Shown here piece by piece: positions 16,232 to 25,309 of a stretch of DNA of 58,342 nucleotides. Numbering within the stretch: position 1 is the first letter of the stretch; each line of letters opens with the position of its first letter. The notes below the pieces were generated by a model that ran no database searches, was not told the origin of the DNA, and saw only the letters and a program-made list of their open reading frames with translations. This stretch comes from a virus. The position numbers and the translations under genes were made by a program. The stretch spans positions 64,001 through 122,342 of IMG/VR virus record IMGVR_UViG_3300009695_000004, one strand, 5' to 3'.

Positions 16232-18979
16232 ATGCTTGTTGATAATATAGATTATACGAAAAAATATGACATGAATTTAATATTATGCAGAAGTTATGAT
16301 AGAAAACAACTAGTACAATTAAATGATTATATAAATTTCAATACATTTCAACTTCATAAAGTCCTAGATAATTATAATGATATTACTTTTGAAGTTCCTT
16401 TTTATATAGTTGAAAATAACCAGACAATTGAGAATCCTTATTATGACTTAATCATGGACGGATATTTAATATTTCTAAATGAGACGGAATATTTCATTAT
16501 AGAATCTCCAGAAGAAGTAGGAGTAGATAGAGATAAGAAAATTATTAAAGCCTATGGATATGAGAAAACATTAAATAATAAAAGTTTAATTTCTTATGAA
16601 GATACCGCACAGATATATCATGATGTTGTCGAAACAGGATTAGGAGTATTGGATAGATTTATAGAAGATAATCCTGAATGGTCGATAGGTTATATAGATT
16701 CTATCGCAAGATTAGATGACTTATCAATTGGTCAAAATCATAATAAATATAGAAGTTTTACTATAGATGAGAAAGCTTGGCTATTATTTCTTCGAGAAGA
16801 TTTTAGTCAAGCTTTTCACTGTATCTGTGTATTTGATACTTTGAATATGACAATAAATATATATGACAAAGATACAATTGGAGAAGATAAAGGATTGTAT
16901 ATATCTGAGAAGAATTATCTAAAATCTATAAGAAAGAAATTAAATACAGAGAAAATTGTAAGTAGATTATTTTGTTATGGTAAGAATGGATTAATATTTA
17001 ATGACGTAAATTCTACTGGTTTAAGTTATGTATTTGATTATAGTTATTGGAGAAAACTTGAATATATGCCACAGGAACTACTCGACGCTTTTACTTCGTT
17101 CGACGCATTGATTACAAGTAAACAAGGTGAATTTGGTGCACTACTTGTTGAAGTAAATACAATTAATGGAAGTATAACAGATAGAGAAGCTGAACTTGTA
17201 GAATTAGAAAATGGGTTAAGTTTACTTAAAACTCAGAAAACTATATTTATAACATTAGGAACTTCTGATTTAAGTGTAATTAATACACAAATAAATAATA
17301 AGCAGATTGAAATTGATAATAAGAAAGTTGTTATTGCAAATTTGAATGTTGAGTTAGTTAATGTAAGAGCATTGAAATCTGCATTAGTTGTATTGTTATC
17401 TTTTGAGAGTAATTTTACATTAGAACATTTAAAAATAATAAATAGTTATGGACTTCATACCACCTGGAAAAATGATACTATAATTAATAATGCTGATTTG
17501 TTAGCAGAAGGTAAAAAAACTTTGACCGAATACAATACTCCTGTTATTGAAATTGATACAGATGTATTAGATTTTCTAAAGATGGCTAAATGTCAAGATG
17601 ATTGGAACTTTCAATTGGGAGATATTGTTAATTTAGAGTATAATAAATTAAAGATGAATGTTAAGGATAGATTAATTGAATATACTTATTCTCCTAGTGG
17701 AAATAGTTTAAAATTGATATTTAGTAATAAATTGTTTAAAGATGATCCACAAAGACAGTTAGGACAAGGAATTTCTAAAGCAATTTCGTCTGCAAATGTA
17801 ATCAGTAAGAAGAAATATATTTGGGATTTATCCGAAAGTAATATGCTGAGTATTGATGATATAATGACAAATAATTTTGACTTAATGAAACAAAGTGTTG
17901 CTACGAGTGATAATACTGTAAATATTGATAAGCATGGAATTGTGTTACAAGATAGAAATAATTTAGATAATATGCTGTATATGACAAGTGGGGTAATTGC
18001 AATGAGTACAGATGGAGGAGAAAATTTCAGATTGGGGATTACTCCTGGAGGAATTTTAACAGAAACTTTGATTGGTCAAATTTTGATTTCTGAAAATTTA
18101 TATATCGTGAACGAAGCTGGAAATTTTAGTATTGATAAAGATGGATTTACATTAAAAGATGAAAATTATAAAACATTAATAAGCCCAAAAGGAGTGGTTA
18201 ATTCAGACAATATAGGATTCCCAGAACAAGTCGATTCAACTCATCCTTATATGATGGACTTTTTCATTGATGATAACGTAAATGTGATTAGTCAAGTATT
18301 ATTAAAATTAAGCGTCCAGAATTTTAGAGCATATGAAACTGGCTCAGCAGCGGGAGGCTCTGGAACACAAACAAGTTCCAGTGGAGGTGGGTCTACGCAA
18401 ACAAGTTCTTCTGGAGGAGGAGGTTCTGTAACGAGTTCTGGAGGTTCTGGTCAAACAGCAGCTTCAGCAGGTTCTCATGAACACGATATATTCAGATTAG
18501 CAGACGTATACCCTTATCCTAGTTCCAATGTTTCCGATTTTTATAAATATTATATAAATGGAGTTGCTAATCTTGATTTTGCAATACTTCTACCAGAAGG
18601 ATATCAAACAACAAACTATGATGTCATTAAAACTTACGGAAGTTCTGGAAGTCATTCCCATTCAGTTTCATCACACCAACATTCTGTAAGTACTCCAGAT
18701 CACCAACATTCTGTAAGTACTCCAGATCACCAACATTCTGTAAGTACTCCAGATCACCAACATAGTTTAGTCTATGGAATTTATGAGAAACCATTAACAT
18801 TAGGCGCTATGAATATATATATAGATGGAATATTGAGAGCGAGCGCAATTAATCAGAAAAGTTTAGTTGATTTAACCTCAAGCATAACCGTGAAGGGGTG
18901 GCATCAGATTTTAATTACATCGCCTGATTTAAATAGATACTCGGTTTCCCTATCAATAAAAACATACATCGGTGCATAA
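16232..18979 (+). CDS. Tail-associated protein (Tal) with HxH-rich tip
   Basis: Encodes 915 residues. The first 380 match the phage tail protein/Gp37-like N-domain (LILCRSYDRKQLVQLNDY, IKAYGYEKTL) that sits below Dit. Coiled coil and strand-rich spacer follow. From about residue 705 there is a Gly/Ser/Thr-rich linker, then GSHEHDIF. From about 805 there is a run of HxH motifs: SHSH, SHQH and four HQHS in tandem repeats. The end (GAMNIYIDGILRASAI) is the standard tip domain of Gram-positive phage fibres. HxH pairs in phage tips bind iron in known structures. No peptidase motif was seen. Confidence 0.8.
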   Translation: MLVDNIDYTKKYDMNLILCRSYDRKQLVQLNDYINFNTFQLHKVLDNYNDITFEVPFYIVENNQTIENPYYDLIMDGYLIFLNETEYFIIESPEEVGVDRDKKIIKAYGYEKTLNNKSLISYEDTAQIYHDVVETGLGVLDRFIEDNPEWSIGYIDSIARLDDLSIGQNHNKYRSFTIDEKAWLLFLREDFSQAFHCICVFDTLNMTINIYDKDTIGEDKGLYISEKNYLKSIRKKLNTEKIVSRLFCYGKNGLIFNDVNSTGLSYVFDYSYWRKLEYMPQELLDAFTSFDALITSKQGEFGALLVEVNTINGSITDREAELVELENGLSLLKTQKTIFITLGTSDLSVINTQINNKQIEIDNKKVVIANLNVELVNVRALKSALVVLLSFESNFTLEHLKIINSYGLHTTWKNDTIINNADLLAEGKKTLTEYNTPVIEIDTDVLDFLKMAKCQDDWNFQLGDIVNLEYNKLKMNVKDRLIEYTYSPSGNSLKLIFSNKLFKDDPQRQLGQGISKAISSANVISKKKYIWDLSESNMLSIDDIMTNNFDLMKQSVATSDNTVNIDKHGIVLQDRNNLDNMLYMTSGVIAMSTDGGENFRLGITPGGILTETLIGQILISENLYIVNEAGNFSIDKDGFTLKDENYKTLISPKGVVNSDNIGFPEQVDSTHPYMMDFFIDDNVNVISQVLLKLSVQNFRAYETGSAAGGSGTQTSSSGGGSTQTSSSGGGGSVTSSGGSGQTAASAGSHEHDIFRLADVYPYPSSNVSDFYKYYINGVANLDFAILLPEGYQTTNYDVIKTYGSSGSHSHSVSSHQHSVSTPDHQHSVSTPDHQHSVSTPDHQHSLVYGIYEKPLTLGAMNIYIDGILRASAINQKSLVDLTSSITVKGWHQILITSPDLNRYSVSLSIKTYIGA
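18674..18764 (+). repeat. 27-base tandem repeats encoding HQHSVSTPD
   Basis: Three identical 27-base units (18674-18700, 18701-18727, 18728-18754) and the first ten bases of a fourth. The frame is kept, so unit gain or loss changes the number of HxH pairs without breaking the protein. Confidence 0.95.
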
Positions 18980-19001
18980 TAAAGTTTAAGGAGGAAATTT
19001 A

Positions 19002-19307
19002 ATGGCATATAATATAGATATAAAGACTAATTATGGTATAAACTGTAGTCATTGGAAAATATCTAAAATTGAAAAAGATTATGTTTCTCAATCTGCATAC
19101 ATAGTGCTGTATGGATATCCATCAAAAGAAATAAAAGATCAAAAAAATGAATGCCTCGAAAAAAGGTATATAAATATATATCCTGTCGATTTTGATGAGG
19201 TTTTTGGAATAGAAAAACTTAATCAAGAAGATATGAATGATATAAAATCTTTATATGAATTTATTAAAGAAAACTTTGATGAATTTAAGGATGCAGAAAT
19301 TTCTTAG
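19002..19307 (+). CDS. Small tail-region protein, unknown
   Basis: Encodes 101 residues after AAGGAGGAAATTTA. It has a mixed sequence with an acidic helical C-terminus (DMNDIKSLYEFIKENFDEF). It sits between Tal and fibre genes, a slot often used for a small baseplate or fibre-attachment protein. No motif is recognised. The structured leader of the GIY-YIG gene starts 18 bases after its stop. Confidence 0.7.
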   Translation: MAYNIDIKTNYGINCSHWKISKIEKDYVSQSAYIVLYGYPSKEIKDQKNECLEKRYINIYPVDFDEVFGIEKLNQEDMNDIKSLYEFIKENFDEFKDAEIS

Positions 19308-19325
19308 TCAAATAATGTTTACTCA

Positions 19326-19404
19326 ACGGTAGATAGGAACTCGAGATCCGACAAGATATAACCTCAATTATCTTCTACCGTATTTTTATATATTATAAAT
19401 GAGG
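19326..19404 (+). ncRNA. Structured leader RNA before GIY-YIG gene
   Basis: P1 pairs ACGGTAGA (19326-19333) with TCTACCGT (19374-19381). After a TA joint, a short P2 (GGA/TCC, 19336-19349) is followed by the joint GACAA and P3 (GATA/TATC, 19355-19372). The P3 loop holds CCTCA, which can pair with TGAGG at 19400-19404. Order, the TA joint, the GACAA joint and the loop pairing match the element at 7342-7434, though P2 and P3 are weaker. ATTTTTATAT follows P1, so it may also terminate transcription. Confidence 0.35.
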
Positions 19405-19415
19405 AAAATCATAGA

Positions 19416-19442
19416 ACAGAAGTTTATTTCTTCTGTCTTTTT
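19416..19442 (+). terminator. Hairpin terminator in GIY-YIG leader
   Basis: ACAGAAG pairs with CTTCTGT across TTTATTT, then CTTTTTG; 37 bases ahead of the start codon. Confidence 0.6.
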
Positions 19443-19478
19443 GTCGTCCAAAAATATATTATGAGGAAGGTGTATTAG

Positions 19479-20810
19479 ATGGTTTCTAAGAAAACAATTG
19501 GTATTTATAGTATAACCAATATAATAAATGGAAAAATCTATATAGGACAGAGTATAGAGATAGAAAAACGATGGAGAAGACATAAAAATGAATTGAAAAA
19601 TAATAAACATGACAATATTTATCTCCAGAGATCTGTAAATAAATATGGTTTTGATAATTTTCAATTTGAAATAATTGAAGAATGTAAAAAAGAATTATTA
19701 AATGAAAGAGAAATTTATTGGATATCCAATTATAACTCCAATAGTTTCATCAAAGGATATAATTCTGAATCTGGAGGTAGTTTGGGCAAAACATTAAGTG
19801 ATGCTACGAAAAAGAAGATAGGAAATAGATATTATCCAAAAGGAGAAGATAACGCAAATTCCTCTCTAACAAACCTTCAAGTTGTGAAAATAAAGAAACT
19901 ATTAAGTGAAAAGAATCTTGATTTTTCTCAAATAGGACATATGTTTAATGTTAAGGGTTATATAGTAGGAAACATTAAAGATAAGCGTTCATACAAAAAT
20001 GTTGAAACAGAATATGATGATATGATTGAAGAAAACTATCCTAAAAAATTTCTTAATATTAATCCCAAAAAGTTAAATGATAAAGAAATAATACAGATAA
20101 AACAATTACTAATTGCTAAAGAAAAACCAATCTATGAAATTGCTGATTATTTTAGTGTCGCAAAAGATGTAGTTAGTGCAATTAAAAATATTAGAAGTTA
20201 TAAATCTGTTGGGAAAGAATATAATGAATTACTTTCAGAGGATATTAAAATTAGAGTTGTTAATAAACAAATAGTTATGGAAATAAAATATCTATTATAC
20301 GAAGGCATTCTTAATTCAAGAGAAATAGGAGAAGCTTTTGGTATATCAATAGGATTAGTTCAAGATATTAAAAAAGGGAGAGCATGGAAAACTGTTATAA
20401 CAGAATGGGATGATATTATAAAGAATAAAGTAAGCGAACATTCAAAAGATCAACATAGTAAAATTCCTATAAATGATATTGTTAAAATAAAAACATTATT
20501 ATTTGAAAATAAATTAACGCAAGTTGAAATAGCTAAATTATTTAATATAGGAAGGGACGTTATATTGTCAATAAATACATTAGAATATAATGCTGATATT
20601 TCTCCAGAGTTAAACGAAACACTAAAAAGTCAAAATCGAAGAGAAAAATTAACAGAAATAGATGTTATAAAAATCAAACAAATGATTCAAGATGGTTTAA
20701 AGAATAAGGAAATAGTAAAAAGTTTTAATATTGATCCATCCACCATCTCAAATATTCGCACAGGTAAGATTTGGAAACATATACAAATCAAAAATAATAT
20801 ACCAGCATAA
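19479..20810 (+). CDS. GIY-YIG homing endonuclease with five HTH-like repeats
   Basis: Encodes 443 residues. Residues 7-95 are the nuclease: GIYSITN, KIYIGQS, the arginine of EKRWRRH, and NEREIYWI with the catalytic glutamate. From about residue 128 to 435 the protein is built of five similar helix-turn-helix-like units, each with a V/I-x-K-I-K start and an IRSYKSV or GRAWKTV-type end (KIKKLLSEKN..., QIKQLLIAKE..., EIKYLLYEGI..., KIKTLLFENK..., KIKQMIQDGL...). Known relatives usually have one to three DNA-binding modules. It is free-standing between a small tail gene and the fibre gene, with GAGGAAGGTG upstream. Confidence 0.85.
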   Translation: MVSKKTIGIYSITNIINGKIYIGQSIEIEKRWRRHKNELKNNKHDNIYLQRSVNKYGFDNFQFEIIEECKKELLNEREIYWISNYNSNSFIKGYNSESGGSLGKTLSDATKKKIGNRYYPKGEDNANSSLTNLQVVKIKKLLSEKNLDFSQIGHMFNVKGYIVGNIKDKRSYKNVETEYDDMIEENYPKKFLNINPKKLNDKEIIQIKQLLIAKEKPIYEIADYFSVAKDVVSAIKNIRSYKSVGKEYNELLSEDIKIRVVNKQIVMEIKYLLYEGILNSREIGEAFGISIGLVQDIKKGRAWKTVITEWDDIIKNKVSEHSKDQHSKIPINDIVKIKTLLFENKLTQVEIAKLFNIGRDVILSINTLEYNADISPELNETLKSQNRREKLTEIDVIKIKQMIQDGLKNKEIVKSFNIDPSTISNIRTGKIWKHIQIKNNIPA

Positions 20811-20839
20811 CCAATAATCAATTAAAGGAGGAAATACTT

Positions 20840-23800
20840 ATGGCTTTCGATAGTCCAATATTAATAAAGTGGAATGAAGAAATGCAACGAATACAAAATG
20901 AACAACAAGTAGTCACGACTGGAGCAATTATAACTTTATCACAGATTCCTTCAGAGTACCAAAAAGTTCAAATCGAAAATATGACAGAGATAAAAGAAAA
21001 CAAAGCTATTGCAGCCACTTCCCAATTTAAAGTTAATTACAGAAATGGAATTATTACTTTCCACGAAGATAAAATAGGTCAACAAATTACAATTCAACAA
21101 TACTATGGACGTGGGTATATATTATATTCCTCAGATCGAATATACGATTCATCTACAGGTCAAGATATAAACACTGTTAAAACTCTACAAGATTATATAG
21201 ACTCTATTCGTGCTTTAGGCTATAAGGGAGATTATTCTAATATAGAGACTTATTTACCTAATAGCATAATCTACTATCCTTTAGAAAAGGCAATATATAG
21301 ATGTATTAAACTTTCAGTGGGAAATCTTCCTACAAATCTGGAATATTGGCAGATAATGGTATCTGTTAAAACAGAAGCCGAATATGCAGTTATCCAAGGA
21401 GATTATGCGAAATTAGAGGGCGACTACGCTAACGATAAAGGAGATTATGCGAATGCTCAAGGCGCTCTGGCAAATACTGCTACAGCTAACGCAAATGCAA
21501 CAAGTAATGCAATAAAAGTATATGAAGTATACGATAATACACAACCCTATATACCCTTAAACAAAGTGTCTTTTAATCGTAATTCATATGTAAATATTGT
21601 AGCATGTACTGGAGTATCACCTTCATTAGATACAGATAACTCAAATTGGATACTTATGGCAAAACATGGTAGTGATGGATTTTCCTCAATGCTAGAATCC
21701 TCTTTCACAGCCACAACAGATAATACAACTCATATTCCACATAATTTAATCTATGATCCTACACATGACAAGTTACAAGTCAACGAAGATTATAGTGGTG
21801 GAGAACTTAAAATAGGCAGGAATTATAGTGAAAATGTAGACAATCTATCAATAGATTTATTAGGTTGGTCAATTAATATAGGAGAGATAATTAATTTTAC
21901 TCTCTATAAAAACTTAAACGAAGATACGCTTCAATCTGAAATTGCTCAGGCCATAATTAATAAAACTAATTTAGACGTTAGTAATACGACTGCAAATTCA
22001 ACTAAAGACGCTTTAGATTTAAGTATATCAAATGGACAATTAGGAGTAATTAGTAATCTACTAACAACAGATAAAAGTAGCCACGTAAATGCTATCAATG
22101 AGGTATTTAATAAAACTGGTGTTTTAACAACGCTAAATACCCAAAATAAGGATAATTTGGTAGGGGCGATTAATGAAACTGTTTCGTCATTGGCTGATAA
22201 GGCGCAACAATCAGACCTAGGAAATAAAGCAAATTTACCTACTACAGATAAAACAAGCTTTGAAAATTCTATTAAAGAATTATATTTATTATTGATTACA
22301 AAGTTATCACAGACACAAATTAATTTATTAATAGGATTTGCAGATATTAATAAAAACCTTAGTCAAATTGATGAAACAATGTTAACGAGTGGATTATTAG
22401 CAATGATAGCAGGAACAGCTGGGGTAAATGTAACACCATCGGCATTAAGTGTTCTAACGGGTATGTTGGCAGATAAAGCCATTACGCCAATAAAGTTATC
22501 ATTTACGCCAGTTGTAGGTATTCCAAGCAAAAATTTATTCAATAAAGATACGGTTGCGTTAGGATATTTACTGAATTATACTACAGGAACAATAGATGCA
22601 AATGCTAATTACTCGGTTAGTGATTGGATACCTGTATCATCTAGTACGGCATATATTAAAAATCAAAACAGACCAATTGCATTTTATACGTCTGCGAAAG
22701 CATATATAAGTGGATTACCTACCGCCACAACATTTACAACTCCTGCGAACTGTGTATATGTAAGAATTGGAGAACTTACTGCTAACATAGGGATTGACCA
22801 GTTAGAATTAGGAAGCGTTTCTACTTCTTATGAAAGCTATTACACCAAAATAAATCCACTAAATATTAAAGAAAAAACGATAGAACAAGTAATGCTGAAC
22901 TTTTTATCAATAACTGGTACAGCTAGTAAAAACTTGTTTGATAAAAGTGCGGCTATAAAGGATTTTTATGTAAGGTATGATACAGGAAATATTGAAGCTT
23001 TAGCTGGCTATTATGCAAGTTATTGGATACCTGTTTTACCAAGTACGGGATATGTAAGAGTTCAAAACACACACGTTGCATTTTATACGTCTGCGAAAGC
23101 ATATATAAGTGGATTACCTACCGCCACAACATTTACAACTCCTGCAAATTGCTATTATGTTAGGATTACTGTATCTTATGGTAATTTTGACGTTGAACAG
23201 CTAGAACTAGGAAGTATTTCAACTTCGTATGAAAGTTATGGAAACAAAATTGATAATTCATCGTTTCCTAAAGAATTACAAAATATAAACAATTATACTG
23301 ATTTTGGTTTTACATTGCCTGATGATATTTATTTAATAACAGGAGAGAATTTTAGTATATATTATAACAATATTATTAAATATTCACAAAAATTTAGAAA
23401 TGGTAATTATTATATTACGCATATTTTGCAAAACAGCACACCGACAGCTACGGTAAAAGGAGAAGGTTATCCTTACAAATGGACAATTACGCCAACAGTG
23501 GCAGAAACTTTTACAATGGAATTTGCCATTATAGAAACTTACACAGGATTAAAAATGGCTAGTAAAACGGTTACTTTTCATGTTGCAGATAGTTCATTAG
23601 CTGTAAATCATGGAAGAACTGCAAATATAATTTCTATCGGTGATAGTTTTTTTGAAAATGGCTTAATTGCAGAAGCATTAAACACTTTTGTAACAACAAA
23701 GGGTGGCATCAATAATATAAATCTTTTAGGTACGAGAGTAACAACGACAACCGGAGTTAAAACAGATGCTATACCTGGATGGAGTTACGATAATTATATC

Positions 23801-24385
23801 AACTATGCAACTGTAGGTGGGATTGTAAATCCGTTCTGGAACCCATCAACAAGCTTGTTTGACTTTACCTACTATATGACACAATACTATCCTACTTACA
23901 CTCCAGGTGGACAGGCAGGAGAGCATATAGATGTATTTGTATCTCTTTGTGGTATTAATGATTTAAGCACGCCTAGAACGAATATAGCTAATGAAACTTA
24001 TATACAAACTATAATTGATTCTATTCATGCTTTTGATCCTACCATAAAAGTACTTTTAGGGACAGTCACTCCTCAACCATTAGATGATAAGTGGTCGACA
24101 AATTATCAAAACGATGGTAGACATTATGAAAAATTTAAGTACAAGCAAGAATTATTCAACGAAATGATATTAACACTTGCGAATATATCAACCAATATTT
24201 ATTTACTTCCAGTTGCAGCACACTTCGATACTAGGAGTGCCATTAAAACACAATTGTATTATCCTGATAAATTTGACCCAACATACTCAGAAACACAAAC
24301 ACGTGATATTCATCCTACAGAAATTGGTGGAAAGTATATGGCAGATTCAGTTTATCAATTTTTGTATAGTATGGTATTAAGATAA
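20840..24385 (+). CDS. Tail fibre/receptor-binding protein with SGNH esterase domain
   Basis: Encodes 1181 residues. The N-terminus (about 1-175) resembles baseplate fibre proteins; GDYAKLEGDYANDKGDYANA near 195 is a typical fibre linker. Residues about 560-675 and 690-810 are two copies of one sandwich-like module. Residues about 925-1181 form an SGNH hydrolase: IISIGDSFFENG (block I serine), LCGINDL (block III GxND), and DIHPTEIGGKYM (block V Asp-x-x-His). Such domains remove acetyl groups from host surface sugars. It probably binds and deacetylates the cell-wall receptor. Confidence 0.85.
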   Translation: MAFDSPILIKWNEEMQRIQNEQQVVTTGAIITLSQIPSEYQKVQIENMTEIKENKAIAATSQFKVNYRNGIITFHEDKIGQQITIQQYYGRGYILYSSDRIYDSSTGQDINTVKTLQDYIDSIRALGYKGDYSNIETYLPNSIIYYPLEKAIYRCIKLSVGNLPTNLEYWQIMVSVKTEAEYAVIQGDYAKLEGDYANDKGDYANAQGALANTATANANATSNAIKVYEVYDNTQPYIPLNKVSFNRNSYVNIVACTGVSPSLDTDNSNWILMAKHGSDGFSSMLESSFTATTDNTTHIPHNLIYDPTHDKLQVNEDYSGGELKIGRNYSENVDNLSIDLLGWSINIGEIINFTLYKNLNEDTLQSEIAQAIINKTNLDVSNTTANSTKDALDLSISNGQLGVISNLLTTDKSSHVNAINEVFNKTGVLTTLNTQNKDNLVGAINETVSSLADKAQQSDLGNKANLPTTDKTSFENSIKELYLLLITKLSQTQINLLIGFADINKNLSQIDETMLTSGLLAMIAGTAGVNVTPSALSVLTGMLADKAITPIKLSFTPVVGIPSKNLFNKDTVALGYLLNYTTGTIDANANYSVSDWIPVSSSTAYIKNQNRPIAFYTSAKAYISGLPTATTFTTPANCVYVRIGELTANIGIDQLELGSVSTSYESYYTKINPLNIKEKTIEQVMLNFLSITGTASKNLFDKSAAIKDFYVRYDTGNIEALAGYYASYWIPVLPSTGYVRVQNTHVAFYTSAKAYISGLPTATTFTTPANCYYVRITVSYGNFDVEQLELGSISTSYESYGNKIDNSSFPKELQNINNYTDFGFTLPDDIYLITGENFSIYYNNIIKYSQKFRNGNYYITHILQNSTPTATVKGEGYPYKWTITPTVAETFTMEFAIIETYTGLKMASKTVTFHVADSSLAVNHGRTANIISIGDSFFENGLIAEALNTFVTTKGGINNINLLGTRVTTTTGVKTDAIPGWSYDNYINYATVGGIVNPFWNPSTSLFDFTYYMTQYYPTYTPGGQAGEHIDVFVSLCGINDLSTPRTNIANETYIQTIIDSIHAFDPTIKVLLGTVTPQPLDDKWSTNYQNDGRHYEKFKYKQELFNEMILTLANISTNIYLLPVAAHFDTRSAIKTQLYYPDKFDPTYSETQTRDIHPTEIGGKYMADSVYQFLYSMVLR
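22677..22746 (+). repeat. 70-base direct repeat, copy 1 in fibre gene
   Basis: Identical to 23076-23145 over 70 bases and encodes the centre of the first sandwich module (AFYTSAKAYISGLPTATTFT). Flanking parts of the two modules have diverged. Confidence 0.95.
23076..23145 (+). repeat. 70-base direct repeat, copy 2 in fibre gene
   Basis: Second copy, 399 bases (133 codons) after the first, so recombination between them would delete exactly one module in frame. Confidence 0.95.
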
Positions 24386-24455
24386 TGCACAATAGGATTC
24401 TACGTTTAAATAGTCAATAGAGTTTAGTGTATAATAAATTTAAGAGGTGATTTTA

Positions 24456-24623
24456 TTGTTTATGGGAGATAAAGAAAATCAAAGGTTAATGAATGAGGGT
24501 AAAAGAGTTTGTTTTGAATGTCATAAAGAATTTGTGCTAGAAGAAAATCTAAATAAAGATATTCGCAAAGGTGGATATAAGTGCCCTCATTGTGGAAAAA
24601 TACTTAATTTTACGTTTGATTAG
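24456..24623 (+). CDS. Small zinc-ribbon protein
   Basis: Encodes 55 residues from a TTG start seven bases after GAGGTGA; an ATG two codons later is the alternative. CFECHKEF and CPHCGKIL give a four-cysteine zinc site. TATAAT lies at 24430-24435 without a clear -35 box. First of three small genes between fibre and tailspike; likely a DNA- or protein-binding accessory factor, function unknown. Confidence 0.65.
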   Translation: MFMGDKENQRLMNEGKRVCFECHKEFVLEENLNKDIRKGGYKCPHCGKILNFTFD

Positions 24624-24647
24624 TTATTACGCAATAGGATAATAGTG

Positions 24648-24688
24648 TGACATAGTGTGTATTAGTATTTACTTATATGACAAAGTGT
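24648..24688 (+). promoter_or_regulatory. Direct-repeat operator candidate
   Basis: TGACATAGTGT (24648-24658) and TGACAAAGTGT (24678-24688) are 30 bases apart, about three helical turns. The second overlaps the -35 box of the promoter of the ribbon-helix-helix gene, which suggests autoregulation. Confidence 0.4.
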
Positions 24689-24705
24689 AAAATAAAATAT
24701 ATAAT
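24677..24705 (+). promoter_or_regulatory. Sigma-A promoter for ribbon-helix-helix gene
   Basis: ATGACA (24677-24682), 17-base spacer, TATAAT (24700-24705); the start codon follows 23 bases later. Confidence 0.75.
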
Positions 24706-24727
24706 CACTTTTAAGGGGTGGTTATAT

Positions 24728-24895
24728 ATGGCAGTAAAAAGACAAAACATGAGCATTGATCCAGTTGTTTATCAAGATTTTCTTAAGTATTCAGAGCTTA
24801 AAGGAATTAAAGTTTCTACATGGGTGACAATGAAAATGAAAGAGTTTGTAGAAGAAGAAAAAGCTCTGGAAGAATTAAAAAAGAATAAAAAATAA
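24728..24895 (+). CDS. Ribbon-helix-helix DNA-binding protein
   Basis: Encodes 55 residues. The start at 24728 follows AAGGGGTGG; a longer in-frame start at 24677 would lie in the promoter. RQNMSIDPVVYQDFLKYSEL followed by GIKVSTWVTMKMKEFVEEE has the pattern strand-helix-turn-helix of Arc/MetJ-type dimers. It has its own promoter and repeat operator, so it is probably an autoregulated transcription factor, or an antitoxin lacking an obvious toxin partner. Confidence 0.65.
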   Translation: MAVKRQNMSIDPVVYQDFLKYSELKGIKVSTWVTMKMKEFVEEEKALEELKKNKK

Positions 24896-24979
24896 GGGCA
24901 TCAAATTTCATATTGTTTTACACAAATAAAGGATTTTACTTTATTATAACGAATATGTAAAATTAAAGGTGGTGGCAGT

Positions 24980-25255
24980 ATGGATGAACAATTAAAACAA
25001 GAAATCAAACAAGAACTTTTAGATCTAAAAGAAGAAGTCTCAAACGGAGATATTAATGATAATTGGCGCAGGTGTTATAAATTATCATCAGAAGTACATC
25101 AAAAGGTTTTTAATAATCTTAATCATGATTTAAACAATTTCAGACTATCAAGCATAACGCATAAAATTATTCAGTATTTTTTTGTATCATTAAGAAATGA
25201 TTATGACAAGGAAATAGTCTTAATTGATATAGAAAAAGCTATTAGTTTAATGTAA
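24980..25255 (+). CDS. Small helical protein, unknown
   Basis: Encodes 91 residues starting after AAAGGTGGTGGCAGT. Sequence is almost wholly helical and charged (EQLKQEIKQELLDLKEEV) with no known motif. It follows the ribbon-helix-helix gene by 84 bases and is closed by its own terminator; it might be a partner of that regulator. Confidence 0.65.
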   Translation: MDEQLKQEIKQELLDLKEEVSNGDINDNWRRCYKLSSEVHQKVFNNLNHDLNNFRLSSITHKIIQYFFVSLRNDYDKEIVLIDIEKAISLM

Positions 25256-25262
25256 AAAATAA

Positions 25263-25285
25263 GGCACTCGAAAGGGTGTCTTTTG
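25263..25285 (+). terminator. Terminator with GAAA loop
   Basis: GGCACTC and GGGTGTC pair (two G-U) around GAAA, followed by TTTT. Confidence 0.7.
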
Positions 25286-25309
25286 CATTATTAAAGTTAA
25301 TACGCAATA

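Noticed and set aside
19326-19404. Group I intron remnant (the GACAAGATATA segment resembles a conserved intron element)
   Set aside because: The genes on both sides look complete, and the full set of intron pairings is missing; the simpler three-way junction fits better.
19386-19664. Minus-strand frame with hydrophobic stretches
   Set aside because: It lies opposite the GIY-YIG catalytic domain; no promoter or ribosome site on that strand.
22677-23145. CRISPR array or diversity-generating retroelement
   Set aside because: Only two long direct repeats within coding sequence; no spacer ladder, cas genes, reverse transcriptase or adenine-variable template repeat.
24177-24380. Plus-strand frame inside the fibre gene
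   Set aside because: Shifted frame of the SGNH domain, whose motifs are in the long frame.
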